From Massospora cicadina (Eukaryota; Entomophthoromycota; Entomophthoromycetes; Entomophthorales; Entomophthoraceae): a stretch of DNA of 64,000 nucleotides. A program made the translations under genes and the position numbers. The notes beneath the pieces were generated by a model. The model was not told the DNA's origin. It saw nothing but the letters and a program-made list of their open reading frames with translations, and did not search any database. Below are positions 30,848 through 43,032 of the stretch, in pieces. Within the stretch, counting starts at the first letter, position 1. Every line of letters starts with the position of its first letter. Where the stretch lies: positions 1-64,000 of the forward strand of contig JAKSZP010009249.1 in assembly GCA_022478985.1 (NCBI GenBank), given 5' to 3'.

Positions 30848-31450
30848 AGGTGCCACCTAAAATTAAGAAGATTAAACCTCCCAACATGGCATCATAAAAG
30901 AAAGCTTAAGTGGCCTTATTGGAATGGAAAGAGTGTTGAGGGGATCTTTGTACAACGCAAATTTGATAACATGCATGTGAGAAGACAAAATTGGAGTTGG
31001 GGGTCAGCAGAATGGGGCATAAGGTGGAAGAATGTCATATTGTTTAATGTGTATGAATGCAGTAAGCAGCAACTAAATGTATTATGTAAGCTGACTTTTG
31101 GCGTCTTTAAAAGCCCCAGCACACAAATAAAACTTTTGAGTTTCTGGAGGGTCTGTGGGTAGTGGAGAAACAGCAAAGCCTTGGCCACATTAATACAAAG
31201 TGACCCATGGCGTACACAAACATCAAGATTTCACATCTGCATATCTAATGAAGTTGGCAAGGAAATTAGGAAGGGAATTCTATTCAAAGTAGCTCCATGG
31301 CCATGTGAAGGGCTTATTGCAGGAGGGAGTTGGTGGGGCCAGTCGCCACATTACAAACAGTTTGCAATGGGACTTATAAATGGGGAAGCCCTTGTGAGGA
31401 TGGAAGTGGCACTGGGGAGAAGGATCAAGAGATTGAAAAAATCTAACTAA
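30848..31450 (+). pseudogene. Unrecognised ORF with one in-frame stop
   Basis: A single frame is open from 30848 to 31450 (about 200 codons) except for TAG at 31160-31162. It is Trp-rich and basic: KRKLKWPYWNGKSVEG early, WSWGSAEWGIRWKNVILFN in the middle, and LGRRIKRLKK at the end. There is no match to families I know. It sits between element D and SINE-1 and may be an old transposon or host remnant. Confidence 0.35.
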
Positions 31451-31468
31451 TCAAAATATGAAAATATG

Positions 31469-31755
31469 GGGGGTGGAAGGCGAGTCAGTAAGGGCGTACG
31501 GCTACCAACCTGAAGGTTGTGGGTTCAATTCCCGCTCTTTGCACATCAATCAGGGTGCCAGCCAAAGGAAGCTATTGGCGGTTAGTAGGTCTAACAACAC
31601 GAAAACCTTACCCATGACATAACCAGAAAAATTTGAGTCCCAATCTGGATGTGGAAAAACTTTCTTTGACGGAGTTGACCCTGTTCAGGTTTCATGTCAT
31701 TTCTTTCTTTCTTTTGGTAATGCCTGTCCCCTGGTTGGCTTGCCTCAGTTAAATA
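31469..31755 (+). mobile_element. tRNA-derived SINE, copy 1
   Basis: It starts GGGGGTGGAAGG. The 5' part resembles a tRNA, with an A-box-like GGCGAGTCAGTAAGGGC and a B box GGTTCAATTCC at 31531-31541. The 3' tail reads TGTCCCCTGGTTGGC and ends TAAATA, the tail of LINE-1. It is flanked by the perfect duplication AAAATATGAAAATATG (31453-31468 and 31756-31771). Transcription by RNA polymerase III and mobilisation by the LINE are inferred. Confidence 0.85.
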
Positions 31756-32045
31756 AAAATATGAAAATATGTTGTGGGGGATATTTTATTTCAAAACTCA
31801 TAAGATTTGATAAAGGAAAGGTGCAAAAATTTTCTCAGCAATGGGCAATGATTGGGTAGAGGAGGGTTGGTTGTCCTGAAAATCATCAACCATAGCAATT
31901 CTATTGGTGCCTGAGTAGCAATCTACTCAGAATTACTATGGGAAGTTTAAGTTTATATGTTGGAAACTTTTTCTTTCCCGTTACTATCACTTTTAGTAAC
32001 ATGATTCTACGCAATTTCTCTGAGATTGACAATCAACCAGAAAAT

Positions 32046-33473
32046 ATGAGCAAATTTGTCCACAACAACACCAGTTGGGCAAAAGTGGCCAGCACGAAAG
32101 GCCCAAAGCCCTCCCAATCTGTCGGGGAAAAACGCCCCAGTGGAATGTTGACACACCCTCCCACCAAAAAGGGTGAGTACAGCACCGCACCTGGAGTTTT
32201 GCAATTTCTGCAAAAATGGGCGCATATACCAAAATAGAACACTCCTAACCCCTGTCCTCCCTTGAGCATGGCCTTAGAATTATGGTCAGTGATACCTCCC
32301 TCAAATCGTGGGAAAAAATGGGGGAGGCCTTCTCTGCGACTTTCCCAAACACCATCTCAGTAAATTATAAAAATTTACATAGAGGATGGGTGGATGTCAG
32401 GTTCATGTCCGCGGAAGAAGCGGTGGAAGCAGTGAAAGTCATATTCTCCATAAAAATTAACAATGAAGACTGCACCATCCACATGGTGCGCACATGATGG
32501 AATGAGGCAAATGACCTATTCATCATATTTGACTGACTCCTGAGCACCGTGCACCATGATATCCTTGTGGACAAGCTCCGTGGGGGCCTCAAAGGTTATG
32601 GTGTAATCAAACAGTTTGAATTTGAGAAATTCCCCTCCTGCCCCACCTGTGTACAGGGAAGGCAATAGCCATTATAGAACCTGATCAGGATGTGGTAGAG
32701 GATATCACCCTCATTCCACACATGGTGACCATCAACCTCCCTGATGGCAGCATATCTTGTCCCTTCCGCATCACACTAGAACACACCCCACCTATCTGTT
32801 AATTCTGCTCAGCTATAGGCCACAAAGACCACGTGTGCCCCATCAAGTGCGGGATTGAAGCACCAGAATTTTGTGAGGACAATATGGACGAAACAAGCCC
32901 AACTTTCAGCAAAATTAAGGACTCCACTTTTGCCTTCTATTGGGGTGAAAGAGCTGATGTCACTTTGGTTGAGCCCATTTTGCGCAAGGACTGTTGTCAC
33001 ACACAGACTGCCTGCAAGCAGGCTGCGAGTTCCACCAAGACCCAAGCTCACACCACGATTTCCCCAGAACAGATTCAGGCAGATGCCATGGCAGCACAGC
33101 GGAATAACCAATCAGATCCCCCACATATAACCCAACGCAACCAAAATGATGAATTTTTTGGACACAACCAATCAAACACCTCCAACCAAGCTGGAGCAAA
33201 TCCACCTTGCACCACTGTGGATCCTCCCAGCCAATCACATGTGATCAATGATGATATGGTCATGTGCATGATATGGAAGACCATTTCAGCCAATCACAAT
33301 GTGACAACACTCATGCACAAAACCCAATCACCCCAACACCTAGTTTCTGCCCATCAAACCCACAGGCAAGCGGCAGAAAATTTTTTGCTGATGGGGCATG
33401 AGCTAAACCCACGCCAGACCCAAACTCCATGGAGTAATCCAAGCCAGAAAAACCAAACAAAACCAGTACTATG
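32046..33473 (+). pseudogene. LINE-1 copy ORF1 (RNA-binding, CCHC)
   Basis: It starts MSKFVHNNTSWAKVASTKG at 32046. After frameshifts it holds GWVDVRFMSAEEAVEAVKV (32380-32440, RRM-like in feel) and a CCHC knuckle FCSAIGHKDHVCPIKCG at about 32806-32856, matching THCDAFGHKAHACP in LINE-2. The Gln/Asn/His-rich C-terminal part is open at 32833-33474. Its role by family knowledge is binding the element RNA. Confidence 0.7.
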
Positions 33474-33589
33474 ACTGCCAACCAACACACTGGAACCAAT
33501 CTGGCTAATCAGCCCCATACTCGCAGTATGACCCACGATAAGGAACTGGGTGACCTCAGTGAGTTGCCCTAACATTCCTGATGTGCAGA

Positions 33590-36500
33590 CTACCGCAATC
33601 AACATAGGGACGCTCAACATTGCGGGAGCCAAGGCCCCCATGTCCCAGGCCAAAAAAAAATGGCTTTCCTGCACAATATCCCTGTGGACACTTGGTTGTC
33701 CAAGAACCCCACTGTTCACTGGGGGAGGAGGAGTCATGGTCAACCATGCTCCTTCTGGCCAAATCCTAATGGATGTGCCACTGTGGGGTGGTAATTCAAA
33801 CTAACTGTGACCCTCCATAAATATCTGAAGCACATCCTCCCACCTGGAGGGACAGCTGCTTCTAGCAGATCTCGAGTGGAACAGAGAAACTTTTGCTGTG
33901 GCATGTGTGTATGCCCCAAATGATCCGAACAACTGCCAAATTTTTCTCTGATATCCTCTCAGTCCCTTTCCCTGAGGCAACGTTTTTCACAGGAGATTTC
34001 AACTGCTGGCTTAACACCATTACTGACTGCTGGCCCAAGTCTAAGGCTATGCCCCACAGCCACACGGAACTACACATACTAAAGGCAACGCTGGGCCTTT
34101 GTGACACTGTTCCCAAACAAGCCCCCACCATGGCCAACATGATGAGGCCCCACCACAACGATAACCAGCTGGTCTCAATGACCCGGATTGACATGATGCT
34201 CGCCCCTATAGACTTCCATCACCAGGTATCAGATTTTACAACAACAATTATCCCTTTCTCTGACCACTAGATGGTCTCTATAGTGTTATCATCCTCAGAA
34301 AAATACCAAAAGCCACCAAACTGGCACAGAGTTCACCCAAGCACCATCCATCTTCCAAAGCTTAAACTTTGGATTGAGATGGTGCTAACAACACAGCAAG
34401 AAAGACAACCACCCAACGGGAACCCTATTGCCAAGTGGGAAATATTCAAGGCTCAAGCAACCAAAAAGCCTGCCACCTGAATTCCAGAAAAACAGCTGCG
34501 ATGTCTATGAAAATCAACAAGGCTATCAGACAGCTTCAGCACTCAGAAAAGAACACACCTCGCGAGGAATACACCCCCAATGGGGCCACCTGTGGTTCCA
34601 GCTATCTACACAGGTAAACTCCCTCTTTAGAAAACACCAGCACTACATAGAAGTATGCTACAAATCAAAATACATTTTATCTGGAGAAACTCACACGGCC
34701 CAACTTTTCCACCATTTTAAACCAATTTTGACTTTGGTGACTTTCACACAGGTCCGCCAAACAGACAACACACTGGTGTCCACACCATTCAAAATATTGG
34801 CTAAATTACACCAATTTTACACCGACCTGTACACAGCAGATTTCGCATCACCTAAAGAAATTGAAAATTTTTATCATCCGCTAATATTGGCACTATAACT
34901 GATCAACCAGACTTTGTTGCACCAATCACTAAAGATGAACTATGGGAGGTAATAAGATCAACCCTGCGCAACAAGTGCCCTGGGCTGGATGGGCTACCAT
35001 ATGAATTTTTCAAAAAATATTTTGAATATCACACCAATACTACTGGCAACTATGAATAAGTGCCTGGAGGACACAACCCTTCTACCTGGCGGCCAAGATG
35101 CATATGTGGTCACACTCTTCAAAAAAGGAGACCAGGCAGATATAAACAACTGGCGTCCAATCACTCTCACCAATACTGACACCAAAATACTAACTAAAAT
35201 CTTAGCTAAGCGTCTGGGTTGCATTGCTCAGACAGCCCTCTCTCCCATCAGTTTGGCTTCATCCCAAATCGCTCAATTTGGAATAACATCCACACAATTG
35301 CCAACGTCTGCCAAGCTAACCCCATAGGCGCCCTTGCTTTCCTGGACCAAAAGAAAGCATATGACCGAGTGAACTGGGGTTACCTAGAATAGTGTCTAAA
35401 GGCTTTCAACCTACCACCCCGTTTTATAAACTGGGCGCTCCTCCTAACGCGCTCAGCCAGGTTTGCAATCAGAGGCCCAGGTTTCCTAACCAACACCATC
35501 ACCCCCCAAAGGGGCCTCAAACAAGGTGACCCGCTTAGCCCCTACTATACAATTTTACCCTTGACCCCCTCCTGCACATTGCAAACTCAAAGCTCACTGG
35601 AATTAGGTTGGAGGGACAACTACCAGCCAAAATGCTCGCCTTTGCTGACGACTGCGTTGTTGGAGTCTCAGGCAATAGGGATGCCAGGGCGATTGAGCGC
35701 ATTATTCACTAGTATGGGTTAGTGAGTAACGCCATGCTGAACAAACAGAAAACAGAGGTAATTGTTATGGGAAAATTCAGTTCGAACTGGGCCCCACCCT
35801 CCCACCACCGCACAAACCAACCAACCATACAACAATGATCCAAGCCAGTAAAACCATTGTGTTTACCATTCGCACACATACCGCCACCAACACAGTCCGT
35901 CATCTGGGCATATGGCTTGAAGCCGGTGGATATGCACTTGACACCATTGAAACCAACACTTTAGACAACATCACAAAAAGAATGACATGTATGCGGAGGA
36001 GTAAAGCTAATTTAACTGGAAGAGTTGTGTTAGCCAACTCCCTGATCTTGTCAAAGTTATGGTTTGCTGCCCACGCGGTTCCCTTCTCCGCCAACTTTAC
36101 CAATGCAGTCTACAAGCTCCTGCAGAACTGGCTATGGTCTGGTTACCGCGCACCTGTCAGGCTAGAGACCATGTATGGCCCACGGAAGAAAGGTGGGATG
36201 GGGCTGCTCAACTTCACAGAACGAGCAATGCAAATCCTCAGCTCATGGGTAGCTCTCACAACGTCACCCAACCCACCATCCCCCCACTGGGTTAAGGAAG
36301 CCCAAACCAACTTCGCAAGGGTACTACATCTGAGGTCCCCCTCCAACCCTGTAACTCTGATGAAGTACCTTGCAACACATCCAACTACCACTGGACCGCA
36401 CAACACCAACCAATATTTCAAACGCATCATGTACAGCCTAAGACAAGGGGATTGGAGTTTCTCCTATGCACAGCAATCCAAAAACATTCACTTTCAAACT

Positions 36501-37096
36501 GGTTACATGCAACTCCACAGGGGACAAATGGTGACTAACGCGCCTGCCCCACTACCATCCTTTCCTCTATCCCGGATTGACTACCTAGGCTACCAAGACG
36601 TCCCATATGACTTGTGCACCCAAAAGCAGGTGTGGGACCTCGTCACCTGCCCCCTCTTATCCCCACAAGTGTGCTCCACAGTGTGGCGCTACATGCGCCA
36701 TACGTTTAGAACAGCTGACCGCACCTTCTCAATGTTCAAGACATGCGCCATCTGTGGCGGACCCAACACACTAGCACACCGCCTGGAAGAGTGCCCGCCA
36801 TCCGCGCATATTTGGGCCAACGTGATGCACTTGTTTCAACAATCACCTACATCTGAATTCAGACTATTCGCGATATCTTGGCACTCAACATGGCCTCGCC
36901 TATCCCCCAGACGCTAAGGGCTCTAATTGGTATTGCAATATGGTCCATTCACACAATTACCCTTGACGCTTTCAACAGGATCCTCCACAATTTCAACCAA
37001 GCCATTGTCAGGTTCCACAGCCATTTGGCCGACCATTTTCAAGCCTGGCTGTTCAGATCACTCCAACACAAATGGAAGAAATGGATGGGCAACTGA
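33590..37096 (+). pseudogene. LINE-1 copy ORF2: endonuclease, reverse transcriptase, zinc motif
   Basis: APE endonuclease motifs: INIGTLNIAGAKAP (33597), CVYAPND, TGDFNCWLN and PFSDH (33893-34270). RT motifs: CPGLDGLPYEFF (34978), KKGDQADINNWRPITLTNTD, FLDQKKAYDRVNW, RGLKQGDPLSP and the active-site FADD at 35641-35652. The C-terminal part 35835-36917 is an intact 360-codon frame with KKGGMGLLNF and a CX2CX7HX4C zinc motif (CAICGGPNTLAHRLEEC). It ends in another frame by 37096. Stops and shifts upstream make it inactive. Confidence 0.85.
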
Positions 37097-37372
37097 CACC
37101 AATCTGGTTCCTTCATTATGACATTGAAAACCTCACAATCTTCGTAGGAGGTACACCCTACTAGCCCCTGAGCTGCCATACCACTTAAGGTCTAGTCATC
37201 CACCACCCGTGGCTCCTAGCCACACCCAAGTGTGCCAAGTCGTATCTTTTGAGTTCCTTTGTTTTGCGCTCTCTTCCCTCTTCTGTTTTCTGTTTTCCTC
37301 TTCCCTACATATTGGATGTGTCTGTCCCCTGGTTGGCCATCCTCAAATGAATAAAAAGTTTATATGCTGGAA

Positions 37373-39426
37373 GCAGGATGAGCAGTGCGCACAGAAGTCA
37401 AGTAGTGGGAGTAAGGATTGAGCCTTGTTGAGAACTAGGCGACTTAAGGAAGATACTTCTTTAGAAACTAAAATAGATGAAAATAGTAATTAATAAGTAA
37501 AGTCTCATCTATGACAGCAGAGTGAGGAGATCTGGAGAACCCTAATTATGAGATTTGGTAAATAAGAGCAAGATCTAGAAAAGGTGACTAGAAAAAATAT
37601 TTTTATACTTGAAATAATTAATATTGAAGAACAGAGAGGAGCTACTGAAGAAGCCCTTGAGAAGTTATGAAATAAAAACCTAAAGTTGTCAAGATCAAAA
37701 TGTAGTTATTTAGTTTAAGTGAAGGTTCAATAAATGGGCTCCCAAGGCCCTATTTACCACCTCAACGTATGCAAGTCTATGCTGGAAGCAAGTTGCCTAA
37801 ATTCTCCATGCGTGAGGGTTGCATCAGCATGAAGATCTCCTTCTGAACGTCCAATGGAACTCAAATTCTACCACGTTTGGGGGTCCATATATCACTCACA
37901 GAATGGTATGATGATACACTAATTTTCTGCACAATAGGGTGAGGTGCAGTGGAACTCCACGTCACCAGCCTCTGTCATCCATCAGCTTCATTTGGCTGCA
38001 CAAGATCACTGCAACCTCATCACAACTCAGTTGTGTTGCGCAACTACCCTCTACAGCATACCAGGATGTTAAATTCTCCTTCCTAACCCTGATTTATCAT
38101 GGCCAAGGTCCCCATATAACAAGTTTAAACTAATAAATTCATAATGGTGCTAGTTATAAGCTATTGGACTTTATTTGGAAGGAGACCAAAAATAATGTAG
38201 AATTTTTGTCAGAAATCATGAGAATCAAATGGACCTGAGCAGGATTGAACATGACCCAATTTTCAACTTGATTGTAGAATCTCCACCAATTTAATGAGCA
38301 TTGAGACTTACTTGAAAAATGAAATCTCAAGTGGTTGAAAGGAACTCAAATTCCAGAAGGATCCACCAATTTTACTAACAAAGGAACCAAGTCAGCTGGT
38401 GAAAGCCTTGACATTTTGAGGTCCCCAGAATTGGCTACCCTGAAAAAGAGAGTATGATCCAAAGAAAGCCTACGCCACCTGCCACATTGTTAAAGAGGTT
38501 TCCTTACCTTACTCATTCCCTATTATCATAGTAAAGTTCCCCCTAGGCAAACCTGAATATCTTGGTGGTCAATGACTATCTCCAAATTTTGATTAGTAAA
38601 GATACTTTCAGATTTCATAGTCTTTTTTGCTAGTGATTTTTTTTGCCTTTTTTATACAGAAGAACTTGCCTGTTTGAAGCAAACATAGTAGCCTCAATGA
38701 TTAATTCACATTGAGAAATTGCCCTAGGGAACTCAGTCCTTGAGAGATTCCGCTGGAATTGCATTTGAATAATAATCAAACAGCCTTTAAAGACCCTGAC
38801 TTTCAGAGAGGGTGACAAAGTCCTACAATTTCCAAGTGAGGGTAGTGAAAAACATCCACATTTGATAAATAGTAGCCCTGCAAGAGCTATGAAAATTATT
38901 AATAGACTAGGCGTGTCCAAGGCTCAACAATGCCAGAATTCTGACCTTGATCCACTGGTGGATCAAGGGAACCTAAAATTCACTAAAATCCGCCATGAAA
39001 TATAAACATTTATTAAACTTGATCTCAAAATGCATTAATTTAACAAATAAGTCAGTACAAAAAATTGGTATTGCAACTGTCATAGCAAATTTCCTAAATC
39101 CCAACTTTAGGAAATCCATATACAATCACCAATAGTACAGAAGGGATTTTTGAATGCTTTGTCAGAACCCTTTGCCTTTCAGGGTATCTATGTTATCCAT
39201 TGTCAAAAACTTTGTTACTCTGCGTTTGGATGATGAGAGCTACCTGATGTAAGGACTTTGATATCACCACTTGTAGAGGATGGATGGGTGTCCACTAAAA
39301 GGTACAGTGGCTTATTAGTCATGATTTTAACTTTAGTTAAATCAGAGTCAAAAGAGAGACAAATTAAATTAAATGGATTTGGAAATAATCAAATTTTGAT
39401 AAGCTCCCTTGAGAATTCTTCCATGG
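37373..39426. other. No recognised gene; AT-rich
   Basis: Beyond LINE-1 there are only short frames. The longest, 38630-38920 on the minus strand, begins with a hydrophobic stretch (LLIIFIALAGLLFI) and is otherwise unrecognised. It may belong to the minus-strand remnant whose primer site is at 40341. Confidence 0.4.
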
Positions 39427-39443
39427 AAGCATAGGGTAAATTG

Positions 39444-39741
39444 AGGGGGTGGAAGGCAAGTTGGTAGGGTGTACAGCTATCAACCTGAAGGTTGCAGGTT
39501 CGATTCCAGCCCTTTGCACATTGATTGGGGTGCCAGCTGAAGGAAGCTATTGGCAGTTAGTAGGTATAATAACACGAAAACCTTACCCATGATGTAACCA
39601 AAAAATCCGAGTCCCAATCTGGAGGTGAAAAAAAAACTTTCTATGACAGAGTTGACCCTGCTCAGGTTTCAGTCAATACTTTCTTCTCTTTTTTGGTAAT
39701 GTCCATCCTCTGGTCAGCTTGCCTTGAATAAATAGATAAAT
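39444..39741 (+). mobile_element. tRNA-derived SINE, copy 2
   Basis: It has the same family structure as copy 1: GGGGGTGGAAGG start, B box GGTTCGATTCC at 39498-39508, body GAAGCTATTGGCAGTTAGTAGG, and tail GTCCATCCTCTGGTCAGCTTG followed by AATAAATAGATAAA. It is flanked by the perfect 17-base duplication AAGCATAGGGTAAATTG (39427-39443 and 39742-39758). Confidence 0.88.
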
Positions 39742-40340
39742 AAGCATAGGGTAAATTGCCAAAGAGAGGAGTGGCAGAAGCTGCTGTAGTGGCAAGGGAA
39801 GAGCACATTCTCTGAATGGCCTAAGCTAAAGCACAAGAATCAGATAGTAGGATAATTTTAGGCAATCTCAGATTAGATGGTTGGAGGTAAAGAGGATCAT
39901 TATCTGGAAAAATTGAGATCTTATTTATAAGTGGTAGAGCTGGATTGTTGCAAAGGTATGGAGCCCTGAAAGGAGATTGGACCCATTAGGAACCAAAAAC
40001 TGAAAGATGGGGTCAGCGTCAAAAGTGGACAAATCTTCAGGAGCTAGTGGTGGAGCTGCTCATGGGAGAGATGGGTAGGAATGCCAAAAAGTAAAACTAT
40101 TAAAGGGTTTTTATCCAGCAAACAAGTGCAAGTAATAAGCATGAGTCTATTTTTATAATTGAGTGCCATTGTCACTGCAAACATGGCATATGCTTTACAA
40201 GAAAGCCAATGTCAAAGCAGCCCTTTGAGGTGTAGAAATTTATTAAACTGGCAGGTTTAAACAACGCCTGAGTCATCTTGATCAAAGATGCACTCACATA
40301 AGTGAATTGTATAATAAGCTAGAATGATAAATTACATTTG

Positions 40341-40355
40341 CTCTAGTAAGCACCA
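40341..40355 (-). other. Primer-binding-like site of a minus-strand Ty3 remnant (H)
   Basis: On the minus strand it reads TGGTGCTTACTAGAG, close to the B and G primer sites. The region below it (39759-40340) should hold leader and gag but shows only broken frames, such as FDADPIFQFLVPNGSNLLSG near 40015 on the minus strand. The AT-rich region above it (40356-41417) would be its LTR. No pol was found. Confidence 0.35.
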
Positions 40356-41422
40356 GGGGGATTTGAAGCACTGCCTGGGAGCATGAGAGGTGGTGGGATA
40401 GGTCCCAAGTGGGGACAAAGCAAACGGTGAGATTTGAGGGGAACTAGTTGAGGCAGCTAAGGCACGCTTTAGAAGCAGTTGAAAAACATGAGAAGGTGGC
40501 GCATCAAAGCCCCATGTGGAGGCATCAGGATTTAAACTTTACTGACATTTTTAGAGGTGTGGTACATAGCGGGGTGGTTCCTGCTCCACTCTGGGTAGGG
40601 TTTTGATATTATTAGGTTAAAAACCAGCACAGGATAAAAAACTTGGCGTTATATATTTGTCCTAAGGTTGACCTGCCTCATTTACTTTTTTTAATGACAT
40701 TTGAGAGATATGACGTGATAGCAAAGGTTGTTGCATTAAAATTTAAGATTGAACTTAGTCAATATAGATGTCAAAGCAAAAATATCCTATAATCTCTTTA
40801 TTTTTAATTTTGAACATTGTGACAATAAATATAAGACTTGAAGTTGTTCTGAAAGATTATTAAAGCTTAGTATCTTAACTAAATCCCAACATATATAAGT
40901 GTTAATATTTCAATTATAAATTTATAGCATCTAGATACTGCTCTGAATTTATATAAAGGTATTTATTATACTTTTATTTAAATCTTATACAAAGTAAAAG
41001 GTCAAGATAAAGTTAACTTTAATCCAGGAAACATTATTCTTTGGAACTTATTAAGGAAAAATTTCCACCAATATCACCAACTAATCTAAATTGGCACATC
41101 TTTAACTTTAATAGATTTTCACAACCTCATATAGTTGGTAACACCATTTATTACCAAAAAATTAAGATATATAAGCATGTTAAACTAACTAATAGTTTGA
41201 TGTAAAAGGAAACATCAAAGCTCACCTCAAATTATAAATCATATAGCCTTAAGTAAAAAACCAATGTAGATTTTAGTATTTATTAATAGTAAAGCTCAGC
41301 CTTTTGATATGAAATTTGAAAGATAATTTAAAGTGTTACTAGTAACATTAGGCAGCTTTTGATCAATACCATATATTGTGAATTCTTTATATAGTTGCTA
41401 CCAAGTATATTTATATAACTGG

Positions 41423-41656
41423 TGCTGCTATTAGTGCCATGACTGGTAAAATATGAACAGGTGATGTTGCACTCAAATAGGTATGACTGTATGAAGACAG
41501 TATACTTAAAAACATAGAATTGATATAAAGATATGCCTTTATAAAATATATATTTCTTAAATCTGCCATAGTCTCATTATACTGCCAGCAGTAGAGATCT
41601 GTCATGAGCTTAACCAAAAGGTTGCTGATGAGAATTAATAACATATTGTGTATTAC
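41423..41656 (-). repeat. Element G 3' LTR, distal piece
   Basis: On the minus strand it aligns with 63200-62961 of the 5' LTR; both read like YINSMFLSILSSYSHTY and YIDSTFF.GILSSYSNT when translated, and both end GCARCA/GCAACA. The break from the rest of the LTR is the ATTAC target site of element E. Confidence 0.65.
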
Positions 41657-41771
41657 AGTAAGGAGAATGTCTATAACTCTCCAGTTAACAATGAGGTGGT
41701 GTATAGTGCACAGCCCCAACACAAGGGAACTAGTCATCAATATTAATGGAAGTATAGCCCCATAAAGAGTG

Positions 41772-43032
41772 TGTTAGATTCCAAGGGTCGCTCACTTCAA
41801 AATTAAATCCTGAGTGCCTGTTTTGGGCTAAGTTTGGCAAAAAGATCCTCAATTTTGCCTGTGTCTTATGGTATTTTGACCATTTGGAAGCTCACTAAGT
41901 TTATTCCAATTAATCTGACTCTTCTGGTCAATATTGGAATTAATTTTAACTATGTATTTGGGAACTTCTACTGAGGCAGGAAAAAGTACAAGCTAAGGAT
42001 TTTTTGAAATGCCATCTTGTCAACACTCCTTTAAGATAGGACTTTGATAAAAAAGTCAGATAAAGAGAAAAAAATAAATATATCTTTTATTAGATATTAT
42101 TATTTGATGATAATTCATTAGGCCAGTCACCAGTATTTATACCTCTAGGGAATCTCCTGGCTACATATTGAGCATAAAATTTCCACAGATAATTATTTTC
42201 CACATCAGTTTGGCCCTTAAACTGATACAATCCTGACCTATTGATAGGATTATTGGTGGCAAAATACTATCATATCTGAAGATTTCAGGGGCAAAAATCG
42301 CAATACAACCGTGCAAAATTGTCCTAGGATCATCCCTATTTGAGTTTCATCATACTGCTGACAAAATACAAATTCTGGGAAATTTGGCATGATTTAAATA
42401 AAATGATATACTCCTAATTGGGACGTCAGCAGGCCTTTATTGGTTGCACTAGGTACTCCCATTTGGGCGGTCCATGTGCAAATGCTATTGTGCCAATTAT
42501 GAGGATCAACATACAAAATTTGCCTTAGGTGGGAAATTGATTATGACATTATGATGACAATCTAGTTACCCTATTTTTTCATATAATTTAAAGGGACATT
42601 TTTAGGACTAATACCCAGATGATTTCTTAATACGAATAGTCAGTATTGCACCTGATAATTGGGACCAAATGCTAAGGTTTTTGCATGTATAATCATCCTG
42701 AATTATGTGAGATATTTGGCCCAAATTGTAAAATGTATAATTGAATTAAGTGGCTTTAAGATATTTTGCCCAGGGACCATCTAGTACTAAAAAAAGATAT
42801 TTTGCTAAACTTTAAAATGGATAATTGATTAGGTTGGCATTAAGATATTTGGCCCAAACTGTAAAGTGGATAGTTAAAGAAAGTTAACGTTGAGATATTT
42901 GGCTCAAGCCATATGATAATAATTGGCTTTAGTTGAGGATCAGAGTAACTGGCACAAGTTTTGGAAGGATAATTGGCCTGATTTGTTAGTTGTCAAATGG
43001 TTCATTTTCATATCAAACACCAAAATCTGACA
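41772..43032. repeat. Solo LTR F nested in the element E 3' LTR
   Basis: This 1261 bp AT-rich insert starts TGTTAGATTCC and ends AAATCTGACA. Flanks GAGTG (41767-41771) and GGGTG (43033-43037) form a five-base duplication with one difference. The 5' LTR of E is continuous at the same place (48170-48190). No coding sequence; it contains a tandem repeat near its right end. Confidence 0.7.
42709..42935 (+). repeat. Tandem repeat of about 50 bp inside solo LTR F
   Basis: Diverged units start with AGATATTTGGCC at about 42711, 42764, 42798, 42845 and 42895 and share the words AAACTGTAAAATGGATAA and TAATTG. The unit length varies from about 34 to 53 bp. Confidence 0.65.

Larger units (their letters stand above)
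31966..37355 (+). mobile_element. LINE-1 copy, full length, APE-type, degenerate
   Basis: It is about 5.4 kb with two ORFs, flanked by AAGTTTATATGTTGGAA (31949-31965) and the same word with one change (37356-37372). The 5' end CTTTTTCTTTCCCGTTACT matches the ends of LINE-2 and the 1.9 kb non-autonomous element. The 3' end TGTCCCCTGGTTGGCC ... AATAAAAAG is shared with the SINEs. Frames are broken in several places. Confidence 0.88.

Noticed and set aside
31469..31560. A genuine tRNA gene
   Set aside because: The tRNA-like part lacks a complete cloverleaf, is followed directly by a SINE body and LINE-type tail, and is flanked by target duplications. The second copy at 39444 shows it is a repeat.
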